Source: Chloroflexota bacterium
Lineage (GTDB): Bacteria > Chloroflexota > Chloroflexia > Thermomicrobiales > UBA6265
Assembly: GCA_023423795.1 (NCBI GenBank)
Contig: JAFAEX010000248.1
Location: 1 to 64,000 of the forward strand
DNA: 64,000 nt
Reading direction: 5' to 3'
The notes below the pieces were generated by a model. The model did not search any database. It saw only the letters and a program-made list of their open reading frames with translations, and had not been told where the DNA came from. The translations under genes were made by a program, and so were the position numbers. This document shows, piece by piece, positions 34,014 to 44,554 of the stretch. Each line of letters starts with the position of its first letter. Positions within the stretch are counted from its first letter, which is position 1.

Positions 34014-35090
34014 CTAGACGATGCCCACGACCGAGTGGTCGCCCAGCATCAGGCGGATCGCCTGCGGCTTCAGCGGCGATTTCTCGACCAGCACCTCGCG
34101 GCCAATGAGCGAGTCGGCGATGCGGCGATCGACGTTGCGGATCGTCGAGCCCGAAAGGACGATCGAATCCTCGATCTCGCAGCCGGTCAGGTCGCAATCG
34201 TCGCCAATGGCGGTGAACGGTCCCACGTAGGCGTCGGTCAACTTCGTGCCGCGACCGACGATGGCCGGGCCGCGCACGGTGCTGGCGGAGACGATCGCGC
34301 CCGGCTCGATGACGACCGGGCCGACGAGAGTCGAATCGGCGTCCACGATCCCCTCGACCCGCCGCTGGAGGGTGCCGAGCACCAGCCGGTTGGCGGCCAG
34401 CATGTCGTCCTTCTTGCCGGTGTCGATCCACTCGTCGCTGATGCGGGACGAGCGCACTTCGCACCCGGCATCAATCAGCCCCTGGATGGCGTCGGTGATT
34501 TCCAGTTCGCCGCGGGCCGATGGGACGAGGTTGGGCGTGACATCGTGGACGTCCGGGCCGAAGAAGTAGACCCCGATTACGGCCATGTCGGAGACGAACT
34601 GCTTGGGTTTTTCCACCAGTTTCGTCACCCGGCCATCCTCGTCGAGCACGGCGACCCCGAATGCGGCCGGATCCGGCACCTGCTTGAGCAGGATCTGCCC
34701 CTGGCAATTGGCTTCGGCGAAGCGGCGGGCGTGCTCGGCGATGCCGCCCATGAGGAAGTTGTCGCCGAGGTACATGCAGAACGGGTCGTCGGCCAGCCAC
34801 TCGCGGGCGGTGACGATGGCGTGGGCGAGCCCGAGCGGCGCCGACTGCGGGATATAGGTCACGCGGGCGCCGAACTGGCTGCCGTCGCCGATGGCGGCGC
34901 GGACCTGCTCGCCGGTGTCGCCGGTGACGATGCCGATCTCGGAGATGCCGGCCTCGACGAGCTGTTCGAGCGCGTAATAAAGGACCGGTTTGTTGGCCAC
35001 CGGCACCAGTTGTTTTGCGCCGGTGGCGGTGAGCGGACGTAACCGCGATCCCTTGCCGCCGGCCAGCACGAGGCCCTTCAACCGCCGCAT
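34014..35090 (-). CDS. rfbA: Glucose-1-phosphate thymidylyltransferase, long form
   Basis: The 358-residue protein has GLVLAGGKGSRLRPLT at the N-terminus, FCMYLGDNFL and LVEKPKQ, typical of RmlA-type nucleotidyltransferases. The last 110 residues are a left-handed beta-helix (VVIEPGAIVSAST, GRGTKLTDAYVGPF), as in the long RmlA form. It makes dTDP-glucose. The ATG at 35090 follows GAGGGGAGCG. First gene of the rfb operon. Confidence 0.9.
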   Translation of the reverse strand: MRRLKGLVLAGGKGSRLRPLTATGAKQLVPVANKPVLYYALEQLVEAGISEIGIVTGDTGEQVRAAIGDGSQFGARVTYIPQSAPLGLAHAIVTAREWLADDPFCMYLGDNFLMGGIAEHARRFAEANCQGQILLKQVPDPAAFGVAVLDEDGRVTKLVEKPKQFVSDMAVIGVYFFGPDVHDVTPNLVPSARGELEITDAIQGLIDAGCEVRSSRISDEWIDTGKKDDMLAANRLVLGTLQRRVEGIVDADSTLVGPVVIEPGAIVSASTVRGPAIVGRGTKLTDAYVGPFTAIGDDCDLTGCEIEDSIVLSGSTIRNVDRRIADSLIGREVLVEKSPLKPQAIRLMLGDHSVVGIV

Positions 35091-35551
35091 CGCTCCCCTC
35101 GCCGCGCATTCGATCGATGCGGCAAATGGTAGCACCGGCGCGCCGGACGGCAGCGGACGGATGCTGGCGTACCGCGACCGGCGCAGTTCAGCCCATTCGG
35201 CGCTCGGCGGTCAGTCGAGCGCGCTTCACGACCGCCACCCACCCGTCATCCCAAGCCCGTCGAGTGATCTCGTACACGAGTCGAGGAGTCGAGGAGTCGA
35301 GAAGTCGAGAAGTCGAGAAGAAACGAGGTCCTTCGACGGGTGGGCGATGCTAGCGGGGTTCCGAAACAGGATCGCGGTCGTAACTGCGTGCGCGGACGCC
35401 GTCGTTCGCGCCGGGATGGGAGCCATTCGGGGCGTCGCACGCGCCGCGCCCGCCTGCCGGTTCCGGGCGAACGCCGGTGGTACACTCCCGCGCGGCCTCG
35501 CCCCAACCCGGCGTCCCGCCCTCCATCGCCGCCCTATCCGGGGGTTTCCCG
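35091..35551. other. Intergenic region with palindromic repeat
   Basis: It lies between divergent rfbA and the MFS gene and holds repeat copy 2. A TACACT -10-like box at 35481-35486 lies about 70 bases before the MFS start. No gene is seen. Confidence 0.6.
35244..35349. repeat. Dispersed palindromic repeat, copy 2, with five octamers in the loop
   Basis: Arms CGTCATCCCAAGCCCGTCGA... and ...TCGACGGGTGGGCGATG pair imperfectly. The loop at 35281-35320 holds five head-to-tail octamers (TCGAGGAG twice, TCGAGAAG three times). Confidence 0.85.
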
Positions 35552-36799
35552 TTGTCCGCTCCCCAATCGACCGCGGCCAGCGCCGCCGATGCGCCCGTCG
35601 AGCGCGGCGGGTTCTGGGACTCGCTGCGCCGCTACCCGACCTTCCGCACGCTCTGGTTCGCCGCGCTTTCGGCCTCCATCGGCCAGTGGATGCAGCAGGT
35701 CGCGCTCGGCTGGATCGCGCTGACGATGACGAACTCGCCGGGGTTCGTCGGCATCGTCTCCTTCGTCGCCGGGCTGCCCTTCCTCATCGTCGCCCCGCTC
35801 GGCGGCGCGCTGATCGACCGGGTGGACCGCAGGCGGCTGATGCTGGCCTGCCAGGCGCTGGCCGCCGGGCTCGCGCTCATCGTCGCCATCGACGTCATCG
35901 CCGGCACCGCGCAGCCGTGGCACCTCGTGGTCGCCGCGTTCGCCAACGGCAGTTTGCAGGCGCTGCTCAACCCGACCCAGCAGAGCCTCGTGCCGGCGCT
36001 CGTGCCGCGCCACAGCATGACCAACGCGATCGGGCTGATGAGCGCCGGGCAGAACATGACCCGGATGGTCGGTCCCGGCCTCGCCGGCGTCGTGATCGGC
36101 GCGGTCGGAGAGGGCGAGACGTTCCTGCTGCAGGCGCTGGCGCTGGCCGGCGCCTTCGTGCTGGTGCTGGGGATGCGGCTGCCGGAGCGGCCGCCCTCCA
36201 CCGGGGTCAGCCGCAACCCGTTCGAGGGGCTGCGGCTGATCGCCACCCGGTCGGACCTGCGCGCGATCTGCCTGCTGGCGTTCTTTCCGACGCTGCTGAT
36301 CTTTCCCTACATCGGGTTCCTCAACGTTTTCGCCCGCGACATCCTCGACATCGGGCCGCAGGGGCTGGGGCTGCTGATGGCGACCAGCAGCGTCGGCGCG
36401 ATCGCCGGCTCGCTGCTGGTGGCGGGCAAGGGCCGGGCCGAGGGCATGGGCAAGTTCCTGCTGGGCGGCATCATCGTGTACGGATTCGCGATCATGGTGA
36501 TGGCGCTGTCGCGCACGCTCTGGCTCACGCTGCCGATGCTGGTGATCGGCGGGTTCCTCGGCGCGGCGTTCATGGTCGGCAACAACGCCCTCATCCAGCA
36601 CCGGATCGAGGACGCCGTGCGGGGCCGGGTGATGGGCGCCTACATGCTGACCTGGGGCCTGATGCCGCTCGGCGCGCTGCCGATGGGCATGCTCGGTTCG
36701 CGCATCGGGATGCCGGAGGCGGTGCTGGCGTTCACGATCGTCTCGACGCTGTGCACGATCGTGCTCGGGCTGACGAACCGGACGCTGCGCGAACTCTAG
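35552..36799 (+). CDS. MFS exporter (EntS-like family)
   Basis: The protein of about 415 residues has some twelve membrane helices. The loop after the second helix reads GGALIDRVDRRRLM (MFS signature motif), and PTQQSLVPALVPRHSMTNAIG is typical of the EntS/DUF894-type exporters. Substrate is unknown. The start is uncertain: no ATG occurs early, and TTG at 35552 follows GGGGG by seven bases. A GTG at 35477 overlaps a promoter-like TACACT. Confidence 0.8.
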   Translation: MSAPQSTAASAADAPVERGGFWDSLRRYPTFRTLWFAALSASIGQWMQQVALGWIALTMTNSPGFVGIVSFVAGLPFLIVAPLGGALIDRVDRRRLMLACQALAAGLALIVAIDVIAGTAQPWHLVVAAFANGSLQALLNPTQQSLVPALVPRHSMTNAIGLMSAGQNMTRMVGPGLAGVVIGAVGEGETFLLQALALAGAFVLVLGMRLPERPPSTGVSRNPFEGLRLIATRSDLRAICLLAFFPTLLIFPYIGFLNVFARDILDIGPQGLGLLMATSSVGAIAGSLLVAGKGRAEGMGKFLLGGIIVYGFAIMVMALSRTLWLTLPMLVIGGFLGAAFMVGNNALIQHRIEDAVRGRVMGAYMLTWGLMPLGALPMGMLGSRIGMPEAVLAFTIVSTLCTIVLGLTNRTLREL

Positions 36800-37203
36800 C
36801 CCCGCCGCCGTTCCGGCCCGCAACCCGCTATCGCTGCGCGATACGTCGGGCATCGGCCGCGTTCGACCTGGCGAGACGGGGCCGCACCAGGGGTTTCGCC
36901 CGCTCGGATCGCCCAGTCTCGCGCGCGGGCCGATTGGTGCGAGCGACGCAGATGTTCGAGACCCGCGGGACCCCCGCCACTCCGCGACGCCAGGTGATTT
37001 CGCGAGGAGCCTCTTGTTGAACCGCGAGTCTGTCGCGGCGGTGCTGGCCACCCGGGAACCGATCGTGCTCCGTCGGTAAGACAATCGACTATTGACGACT
37101 TCATGGTCTCTTCATTATGGTTGCGACTTCCGGCAGGGGGCAATGTTGCCGGGGCGCGGCGCGCCCTTGTCGCCGCGTGTCAAACGGGGAAGGGAAACGG
37201 AAC
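36800..37203. other. Intergenic region before the second cysteine-rich gene
   Basis: The first 290 bases hold no recognisable gene or hairpin. The last 110 bases are less GC-rich and carry a promoter. Confidence 0.55.
37092..37121 (+). promoter_or_regulatory. Sigma70-like promoter for the second cysteine-rich gene
   Basis: TTGACG, 18 bases, TATGGT, about 80 bases before the ATG. The TTGACG -35 is the same as that of the cysteine-rich gene at the left edge. Confidence 0.65.
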
Positions 37204-37860
37204 ATGGACGGTTCGACGTTCGACGGGATCGCCCGCATGCTCGGCCGCGTGGCCAGCCGGCGCGAGGGACTGCGCGCCGCTTCGGCTGCGGCGGCAGCCT
37301 TCATCGCCGGCGGCGCGGTTGCGGCGGCTGGCCCCGAGGGGGAGCGGTGCCTGCAAGTCGGGCAGCGCTGCGGCAAGAAGTCCGGCAAGAACGGCGGTCC
37401 CTGCAAGCGGTGCTGCTCCCGCTACTGGACCAAGGGCGACAAGCGCAAGCGCTGCACCTGCAAGCCGGACGGCATGCGCTGCAACAACTCCAGCCAGTGC
37501 TGCAACGCCGTGTGCGACCCCGCAACGAAGACCTGCGGGACCGGCGCCAGCGCGGTCGCGACCGGCGACCCCTGCTCGGTCGCCGCCGGTGATGTCTGCG
37601 CCGATCCGGCCGCGTCGTGCGTGGCATACATCGAATCCCCGGGGCAGGACTTGCCGACGTTCTGCCTCCTCCCCTTCCAGGCGGCATGCACCGCGGACGG
37701 GCAATGCGTGACCGACACATGCGCGCCGCTCGACGACGGCGGCGCGGCCGGCGCCGACGGCTGCTGCGGTACCGAAGGCATCGCCTGCAACGGGAACGCC
37801 GATTGCTGCTACGGCTATGGGTGCCTCGCCGGGTCCTTCACCTGCATCTCGCTCAGCTAG
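37204..37860 (+). CDS. Secreted cysteine-rich protein, family of the left-edge repeat protein
   Basis: This 218-residue protein begins MDGSTFDGIARMLGRVASRR, matching the MDGxxFDxxxRxLxRxASRR leader of the gene at 1423, then an Ala-rich export segment. The mature part has two related knots, RCNNSSQCCNAVC and ACNGNADCCYGYGC, with the spacing C-x5-CC-x3-4-C. A lysine-rich cysteine stretch (KRCCSRYW...RKRCTC) lies between leader and first knot. The ATG at 37204 follows AAGGGA; an in-frame extension to 37117 is not needed. Disulfide-bonded extracellular function is likely but unknown. Confidence 0.8.
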   Translation: MDGSTFDGIARMLGRVASRREGLRAASAAAAAFIAGGAVAAAGPEGERCLQVGQRCGKKSGKNGGPCKRCCSRYWTKGDKRKRCTCKPDGMRCNNSSQCCNAVCDPATKTCGTGASAVATGDPCSVAAGDVCADPAASCVAYIESPGQDLPTFCLLPFQAACTADGQCVTDTCAPLDDGGAAGADGCCGTEGIACNGNADCCYGYGCLAGSFTCISLS

Positions 37861-37865
37861 TAACT

Positions 37866-37887
37866 GCGCCGGCAGCGCTGCCGGCGC
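37866..37887. terminator. Palindromic hairpin after the cysteine-rich gene
   Basis: A 22-base perfect palindrome (GCGCCGGCAGC and complement) starts six bases after the stop codon. There is no T tract. Confidence 0.6.
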
Positions 37888-37986
37888 CCGGTCCTGATGG
37901 TTGGCGGGGTCGTCCCGGCCGCGCGTGACCTGCGCTCCGCGCCGGCCTCGCCGCCCGTGGGCACACATAGCCTCGCACAGCGCGGT

Positions 37987-38015
37987 GGCCGGGAGGGATT
38001 TCCATCCTCCCGGCC
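37987..38015. terminator. Hairpin between convergent genes
   Basis: A 10-base stem GGCCGGGAGG/CCTCCCGGCC with a 9-base loop precedes the end of the minus-strand proline-rich gene. Confidence 0.6.
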
Positions 38016-38034
38016 GCCGCGTCGGCGTTCGAGG

Positions 38035-38580
38035 TCAACGAGCGGACTCCGCATCGCGGCGCCTGCTCCCGCGCACGCCGTGGTCGGACGATCGCGCCGC
38101 CGCGAGGCCGCCCTGGCAGCGGCAGGGCAGCAGCGACAGGCACGACACCCGCAGGGCGAGCACGGCGCAGGCGCGCGGCCAGTGGCAGCCTTCGTAGGGC
38201 GGCAGCGGCGCGCCGGGCGGGATGGCAGGGCGTGGCCACTCGTGCGCCGAATGCGCGCGCGGCCGATCGGGCAGCGGCCGGCGGTCGTTCGGATCGTCCC
38301 ACCACAGGCGGAGCGGGGCCGGTTCGTCGGCGGGGGTACGGCGCGCCGCCACCGGGGCAGGTGTGGACCCAACGGCCCGGTCGCCGTCGGGCTCGAACGG
38401 CTCGTGGACCGCGGGTGGCTGATGATTGCCCGGCGGCGCGCCGTGCCGCGGCGCGGGCGATGGGGAGGACGGCGCCGGGTTCGCCACGAACAGGGCATCC
38501 AGCGCGGCCAGCGGATCGCCCGGCGGTTGGCGCAGGCGGCTGCCCGGCCGCCCGGCGCGGCCGAAGCGGGGTGGTTCCAT
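38035..38580 (-). CDS. Proline-rich protein of unknown function beside the replication-protein element
   Basis: This 181-residue protein is not recognised. The first half is rich in Pro, Ala and Arg (PAPSSPSPAPRHGAPPG). The second has LRLWWDDPNDRRPLP, PPYEGCHWPRACAVLAL and several cysteines. AAGGAGAACGCACG before the ATG is a good ribosome site, which argues it is real despite odd composition. Its promoter would lie within or next to the left inverted repeat, so its expression may be controlled by whatever binds those iterons. Confidence 0.5.
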   Translation of the reverse strand: MEPPRFGRAGRPGSRLRQPPGDPLAALDALFVANPAPSSPSPAPRHGAPPGNHQPPAVHEPFEPDGDRAVGSTPAPVAARRTPADEPAPLRLWWDDPNDRRPLPDRPRAHSAHEWPRPAIPPGAPLPPYEGCHWPRACAVLALRVSCLSLLPCRCQGGLAAARSSDHGVRGSRRRDAESAR

Positions 38581-38603
38581 CGTGCGTTCTCCTTCGCTGG
38601 GCG

Positions 38604-38690
38604 GAGTTTGTTCGGTATTTATTCGGCGTTTATTCGGTATTTGTTCGGCGCCTCAATCCGCGTACGTACGCGGTTTTCCGATGCTTTCGG
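38604..38690 (+). repeat. Left 87-bp inverted repeat with iterons and palindrome
   Basis: It begins GAGTTTG, then 11-base iterons TTCGGTATTTA, TTCGGCGTTTA, TTCGGTATTTG and a final TTCGG (38611-38648). A perfect 16-base palindrome CCGCGTACGTACGCGG follows at 38658-38673. The reverse complement of 40032-40118 matches it at 75 of 87 positions, with the first 40 identical. It is visibly less GC-rich than its surroundings. Confidence 0.9.
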
Positions 38691-38698
38691 CGGTGCCC

Positions 38699-39991
38699 CT
38701 ACGAGCCCAGCCGCCAAACCACCGCCGGGCGCCCGACTCCGGACGCCGGCTTGACCCGCTCGACGACGACGACCCCGGCTTCGATCAGCGAGCGGACCGC
38801 CGTTTCGATCCGGGCCGCGCTCACCTTCCGGTGGAACAGGTGGAAGACCTGCGCGCTCGTGAGCGGTCCATTCGCCAGCGCCTGCAGCAGCAGGTCGGCC
38901 ACGCCGTCTCCCGACCGCGTGACGAAGGTCCAGCGCGCGCTGTCGAGCACGTATTCCCAGACGCCGATCGCCGCGTCGAGGTCGGCCTCCTCGATCACCC
39001 AGCGACCGTCGAGCACGGCGTAGATGGCGGCCAGGCGCATGACGTGCACCTCCCCGCGCGCGGCAACCGCCCCGACGATGCCGGTCTGCTCGCTGGTCAG
39101 CAGCGGATAGGCCTCGCGCCAGAGGCGGGCGGCGCGCCGGTCGCGCACGAACGCCCTGCCGTCGTGCGGCAGCATCATCAGGCGGTCGCGCAATCCCGAG
39201 GCGAGCCGGGAGACCAATGCCGGCGGCAAGGCGGCGCCGTCCGGCAGCAGTTTCGACCGCCGCACGCAGGTGAACAGGAAGCGGTTGGCGAACCCGTTGG
39301 CGATCTCCATCGTCCGCAGGTTGGCCCGCAGTTCGTCGGCGGAGGTGTGGCCGACGATGGTGACGTGGCCGCCGGCCGCGCGCAGCGGGGCGGTCCGGGT
39401 CAGGGTCGCCAGCGGCCCGCCGTCGAACGCCTTGCGGACGACGGCGGACAGCGTGTTTCCCTCCCGGTTGGCGACGGCCAGTGTGCCGCCGAACTCCTCT
39501 TCGATCAGGAACAACCGCTTGTCCCGCTCGCGGGCGGCTTCTCCGTCCTTGCCCTCCTCCGGGTCGCTGAGCGCCGCGATCAGCCCTTCGCCGGTCGAAA
39601 GGCCGGTGGAAACGCAGGCGCGGAACCAGTCCGGCGCGGCAACCGCCAGCACCGGCGACAGGGTGCCCCAGGTGGTGCCCTTGCGGCCGCGCGCGGTCGC
39701 ACCGACGAGGACCGGCCAGACGCGCAACCCGTGCCGCTGCCCGGAGACTTCCCACCAGGCGCGGTGGCCGGTCATGTTGCCCACGGCGGCGAGCAGCGTG
39801 AGCAGCAGCCCGGCCTCGTCGGCCTCGGTGTACGGCAGCAGCCCGCCGACGACCTCCCCGGCGAACCCGGCGAGCGCGGCCCGGTGCAGCGCGCCGGGCC
39901 ATGCCGGCGGCGGCGGCGGAGCGGGCAACGCCTGCGGCGGCACGTCGTCGCCCGCGGTCGTCGCGGTCCGGTCATCACGCGATTCGTCCAT
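38699..39991 (-). CDS. DUF3987/prophage-primase-like replication protein
   Basis: The 430-residue protein has a P-loop-like GATARGRKGTT, an acidic LFLIEEEFGG, and IVGHTSADELRANL with EIANGFANRFLF. This is the pattern of DUF3987/YfjI and the C-terminal part of actinobacterial prophage primase-polymerases. Such proteins are thought to act as helicase-like replication factors on plasmids, phages and integrative elements. The C-terminus looks like a winged helix (LANGPLTSAQVFHLFHRK). The primase half is absent. The ATG at 39991 follows a G-rich site with GGACGGG. Inverted 87-bp repeats flank it on both sides, so the whole looks like a small mobile or self-replicating unit. Confidence 0.7.
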   Translation of the reverse strand: MDESRDDRTATTAGDDVPPQALPAPPPPPAWPGALHRAALAGFAGEVVGGLLPYTEADEAGLLLTLLAAVGNMTGHRAWWEVSGQRHGLRVWPVLVGATARGRKGTTWGTLSPVLAVAAPDWFRACVSTGLSTGEGLIAALSDPEEGKDGEAARERDKRLFLIEEEFGGTLAVANREGNTLSAVVRKAFDGGPLATLTRTAPLRAAGGHVTIVGHTSADELRANLRTMEIANGFANRFLFTCVRRSKLLPDGAALPPALVSRLASGLRDRLMMLPHDGRAFVRDRRAARLWREAYPLLTSEQTGIVGAVAARGEVHVMRLAAIYAVLDGRWVIEEADLDAAIGVWEYVLDSARWTFVTRSGDGVADLLLQALANGPLTSAQVFHLFHRKVSAARIETAVRSLIEAGVVVVERVKPASGVGRPAVVWRLGS

Positions 39992-40031
39992 CCCGTCCCC
40001 CCCGTTCTCGCCGGTAAGCCGTGGACCCTTG

Positions 40032-40118
40032 CCGAACAAATCAAGAAACCGCGTACGTACGCGGATACTAGGGCCGAGCAAATACCGAATAAACGCCGAA
40101 TAAATACCGAACAAACTC
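40032..40118 (-). repeat. Right 87-bp inverted repeat with iterons and palindrome
   Basis: This is the inverted partner of the left repeat. The palindrome CCGCGTACGTACGCGG lies at 40049-40064, followed by four iteron units to 40118. It lies just upstream of the DUF3987-like gene start, so it probably also contains that gene's promoter or operator. Confidence 0.9.
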
Positions 40119-40411
40119 ACCGGGACGGGCGTTGCGGATGCCATGCGTGACCGATTCGGCACCGTTCCGCACGCCGCCCCTACCCTATAGAACAGCCTCG
40201 AGGACCGAAAAAATCACGCGGCCGAAGGGTGCCGGTTTGGTACGGTCCGAGCGGGCATCGGTGGGCTGCCCGCCGAATCGTGCATTCGCCTGGTGGGATG
40301 GCCGGGCAAGACCGCGATGGCCCACCTGATGCGGGCGACGGACGCACCCGACCGGAGTCGATGGCGTTTGCCTATTCGAAGCCTGTATCAGCATCTCGCC
40401 TGCGTCAGCCA

Positions 40412-40447
40412 AACCGTCATTCAACCCGTCATCAAAACCGTCATCCT
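40412..40447 (+). repeat. Three tandem 12-mers (AACCGTCATYMA type)
   Basis: AACCGTCATTCA, ACCCGTCATCAA and AACCGTCATCCT follow each other directly. The last copy overlaps the left arm of the palindromic repeat (GTCATCCTGAG), as if the arm end had been duplicated. Confidence 0.7.
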
Positions 40448-40530
40448 GAGCGTGTCGAGGAATCTCGTCGCTCCTCGACTCCTCGACTCCTCGACTCGAT
40501 TACGAGACCACTCGACAGGCTCGGGATGAC
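40440..40530. repeat. Dispersed palindromic repeat, copy 3, with three octamers in the loop
   Basis: Arms GTCATCCTGAGCGTGTCGAGG... and ...CTCGACAGGCTCGGGATGAC pair imperfectly. The loop at 40471-40494 holds three CTCCTCGA octamers, the complement of TCGAGGAG in copy 2. Confidence 0.85.
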
Positions 40531-40757
40531 GACGGAGGCGATCCTGAAACGTGTCCTCACGCAACAGCCATCACCTCCAAACGGGCGGCGGCAGGCGGTC
40601 CGGCAGCGTCGCGGGAACCGCCCGGACGCACCGGCAGGATGTTGTCACGAACGCGCCCGCGAACGACAATCGGCAGTCCCGCCCGAGCCCGACCGAGGAT
40701 CACCCGGCGGAGCCGTGCCCCGGCGGCTTCGCGCAGCAGCGACCAGACGGAGGCAGG

Positions 40758-43151
<2,394 letters not shown>

Positions 43152-43180
43152 CCAGTTGCAGCGAGATCGACCGGACAAAA

Positions 43181-43215
43181 CGAAGCGCCCGGGGCATGTC
43201 GCCCCGGGCGCTTCG
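43181..43215. terminator. Strong hairpin terminator after the uvrA-like gene
   Basis: A perfect 15-base stem CGAAGCGCCCGGGGC with loop ATGTC, 30 bases after the stop. Confidence 0.8.
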
Positions 43216-43260
43216 CTCTCGTTGGTTCGGGCTCCCAGCACCGGCGGCGGTTCCCGCTCC

Positions 43261-43343
43261 GTCATCCCGAGCCCGTCGAGGGATCTCGTTTCTTCTCGAC
43301 TCCTCGACTCGTGGACGAGATCCCTCGACGGGCTCGGGATGAC
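43261..43343. repeat. Dispersed palindromic repeat, copy 4 (perfect 29-bp arms)
   Basis: The arms at 43261-43289 and 43315-43343 are perfect reverse complements over 29 bases (GTCATCCCGAGCCCGTCGAG...). The loop has two octamers (CTTCTCGA, CTCCTCGA). This is the best-preserved copy and defines the family. Confidence 0.9.
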
Positions 43344-43427
43344 GGCTGGTACGGGCGCGCTATTTCGCCGGAGGCGGATTCGGGAGGACGCAGGATGCGG
43401 GCCTGGTACTCGCCGTCAGAGGCGAAA

Positions 43428-44480
43428 TCAGGCAACGACCGCCGCCCGCTCCTCGACCACCGAGCGCACCGCCGCGACTGCTTCCAGCACGTCGTCCCGG
43501 CTAACGTCGAGGTGGGTGACGCCGCGGATCATCGTCGAGAAGTCGTAGTTCGCCCCGAAACGGACGCCCTTCTCGTTGATGCCCTGTTCCAGTTCGTCCG
43601 GCGTCAACCCGGTGCCGGAAATGTCGAAGAAGACGATGTTGGTGTCGATCGAATCGTGCGTCAGCGAGATGCCGGGCACGGCTGATAGCCCCTGCGCCAG
43701 CAATTTCGCGTTGGCGTGGTCCTCGGCCAGCCTATCGACGTGATGCCGCAGCGCATAGACGCCACCGGCCGCGATGATCCCCGCCTGCCGCATCGCGCCG
43801 CCGAACAGGTGCTTGAGCAGCCGCGCCCGCTCGATGAATTCGCCGTCGCCCATCAGCACCGCGCCGACCGGCGCGCCCAGCCCTTTGGAGAGGTCGATCC
43901 AGACCGTGTCCGCGTAACCGGCGTAGGTCGCCGCCGGGATGCCGGTGGCGACGACCGCGTTCAGCAGCCGCGCCCCGTCCATGTGCAGGCGCATCCCGTA
44001 CTCGTCGCAGAAACCGCGCAGTTCGGCCAGTTTGTCCACCGGCCACGGCTTGCCGCCGCCCCGGTTGGTCGTGTTCTCGACCGATACGCAGGCGGTCCGC
44101 ACCGCGTGGGTCGTCCCGCGCGAAACGAACGCCCGCGCCTCCTCCGCGCCGAAGATGCCGCGCGGTCCGAGGACGGTCCGCAACATCACGTTGGCCAGCC
44201 AGGCCGGGCCGCCCGCCTCCGAGATGTTCGGGTGCGATTCGCGGTCGAGGATGATCGCCTCGCCGCGGTTCGCGTTCAGCGCGAAGGCGATGGCGTTGCA
44301 CATCGTGCCCGATGGCAGAAACAGCCCGGCCTCCTTGCCGACCAGGTCGGCCGCCATCTCCTGCAAGAGGTTCACGGTCGGGTCTTCGCGCCGCTGCTCG
44401 TCGCCGACCTCGGCCTCGGCCATGAACCGGCGCATCTCCGGGGTCGGGCGGGTGGAGGTATCGCTGGAGAGGTCGATCAC
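43428..44480 (-). CDS. ltaE: Low-specificity threonine aldolase
   Basis: The 350-residue PLP enzyme cleaves threonine to glycine and acetaldehyde. Motifs: DLSSDTSTRPTPEMR, LPSGTMCNAIA, HMDGARLLNA and the PLP lysine in WIDLSKGLGAPVG. Family length is normal. The GTG start has GGAAGGG about 11 bases upstream and a promoter (CTGACC-N18-TACAAT) 45 bases before. Confidence 0.9.
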   Translation of the reverse strand: MIDLSSDTSTRPTPEMRRFMAEAEVGDEQRREDPTVNLLQEMAADLVGKEAGLFLPSGTMCNAIAFALNANRGEAIILDRESHPNISEAGGPAWLANVMLRTVLGPRGIFGAEEARAFVSRGTTHAVRTACVSVENTTNRGGGKPWPVDKLAELRGFCDEYGMRLHMDGARLLNAVVATGIPAATYAGYADTVWIDLSKGLGAPVGAVLMGDGEFIERARLLKHLFGGAMRQAGIIAAGGVYALRHHVDRLAEDHANAKLLAQGLSAVPGISLTHDSIDTNIVFFDISGTGLTPDELEQGINEKGVRFGANYDFSTMIRGVTHLDVSRDDVLEAVAAVRSVVEERAAVVA

Positions 44481-44524
44481 GGCGCGCGGTTCCCTTCCGG
44501 TGGCGGACGGTCGTTCGGCCGGGG

Positions 44525-44554
44525 ATTGTACGAAACGGCGGCCACCGGGGTCAG
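44525..44554 (-). promoter_or_regulatory. Promoter for threonine aldolase
   Basis: On the minus strand CTGACC, 18 bases, TACAAT, 45 bases before the GTG. Confidence 0.5.

Larger units (their letters stand above)
38604..40118. mobile_element. Candidate 1.5-kb element: inverted repeats around a replication-protein gene
   Basis: One gene is enclosed by 87-bp inverted repeats with iterons on the outside and palindromes on the inside. There is no transposase or integrase and no obvious target-site duplication. It could be a transposon-like unit mobilised in trans, a remnant of a plasmid origin, or a gene with duplicated operators. Confidence 0.5.
40119..40757. other. Non-coding region between the element and the uvrA-like gene
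   Basis: The first 290 bases show no convincing gene; small frames exist on both strands without ribosome sites. The rest holds a 12-base triple repeat and palindromic repeat copy 3, then about 220 bases upstream of the uvrA-like start. Confidence 0.55.

Noticed and set aside
38604..38690. Open frame through both inverted repeats encoding a shared SLFGIYSAFIRYL peptide
   Set aside because: The differences between the copies change amino acids rather than being silent, and the 11-base iteron period does not keep frame. The signal is DNA-level.
38604..38690. Iterons considered as a CRISPR array
   Set aside because: The repeat unit is only 11 bases with no spacers.
40185..40424. 79-codon frame on the minus strand between the element and uvrA-like gene
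   Set aside because: No ribosome site, no recognisable domain, and composition typical of random high-GC sequence.
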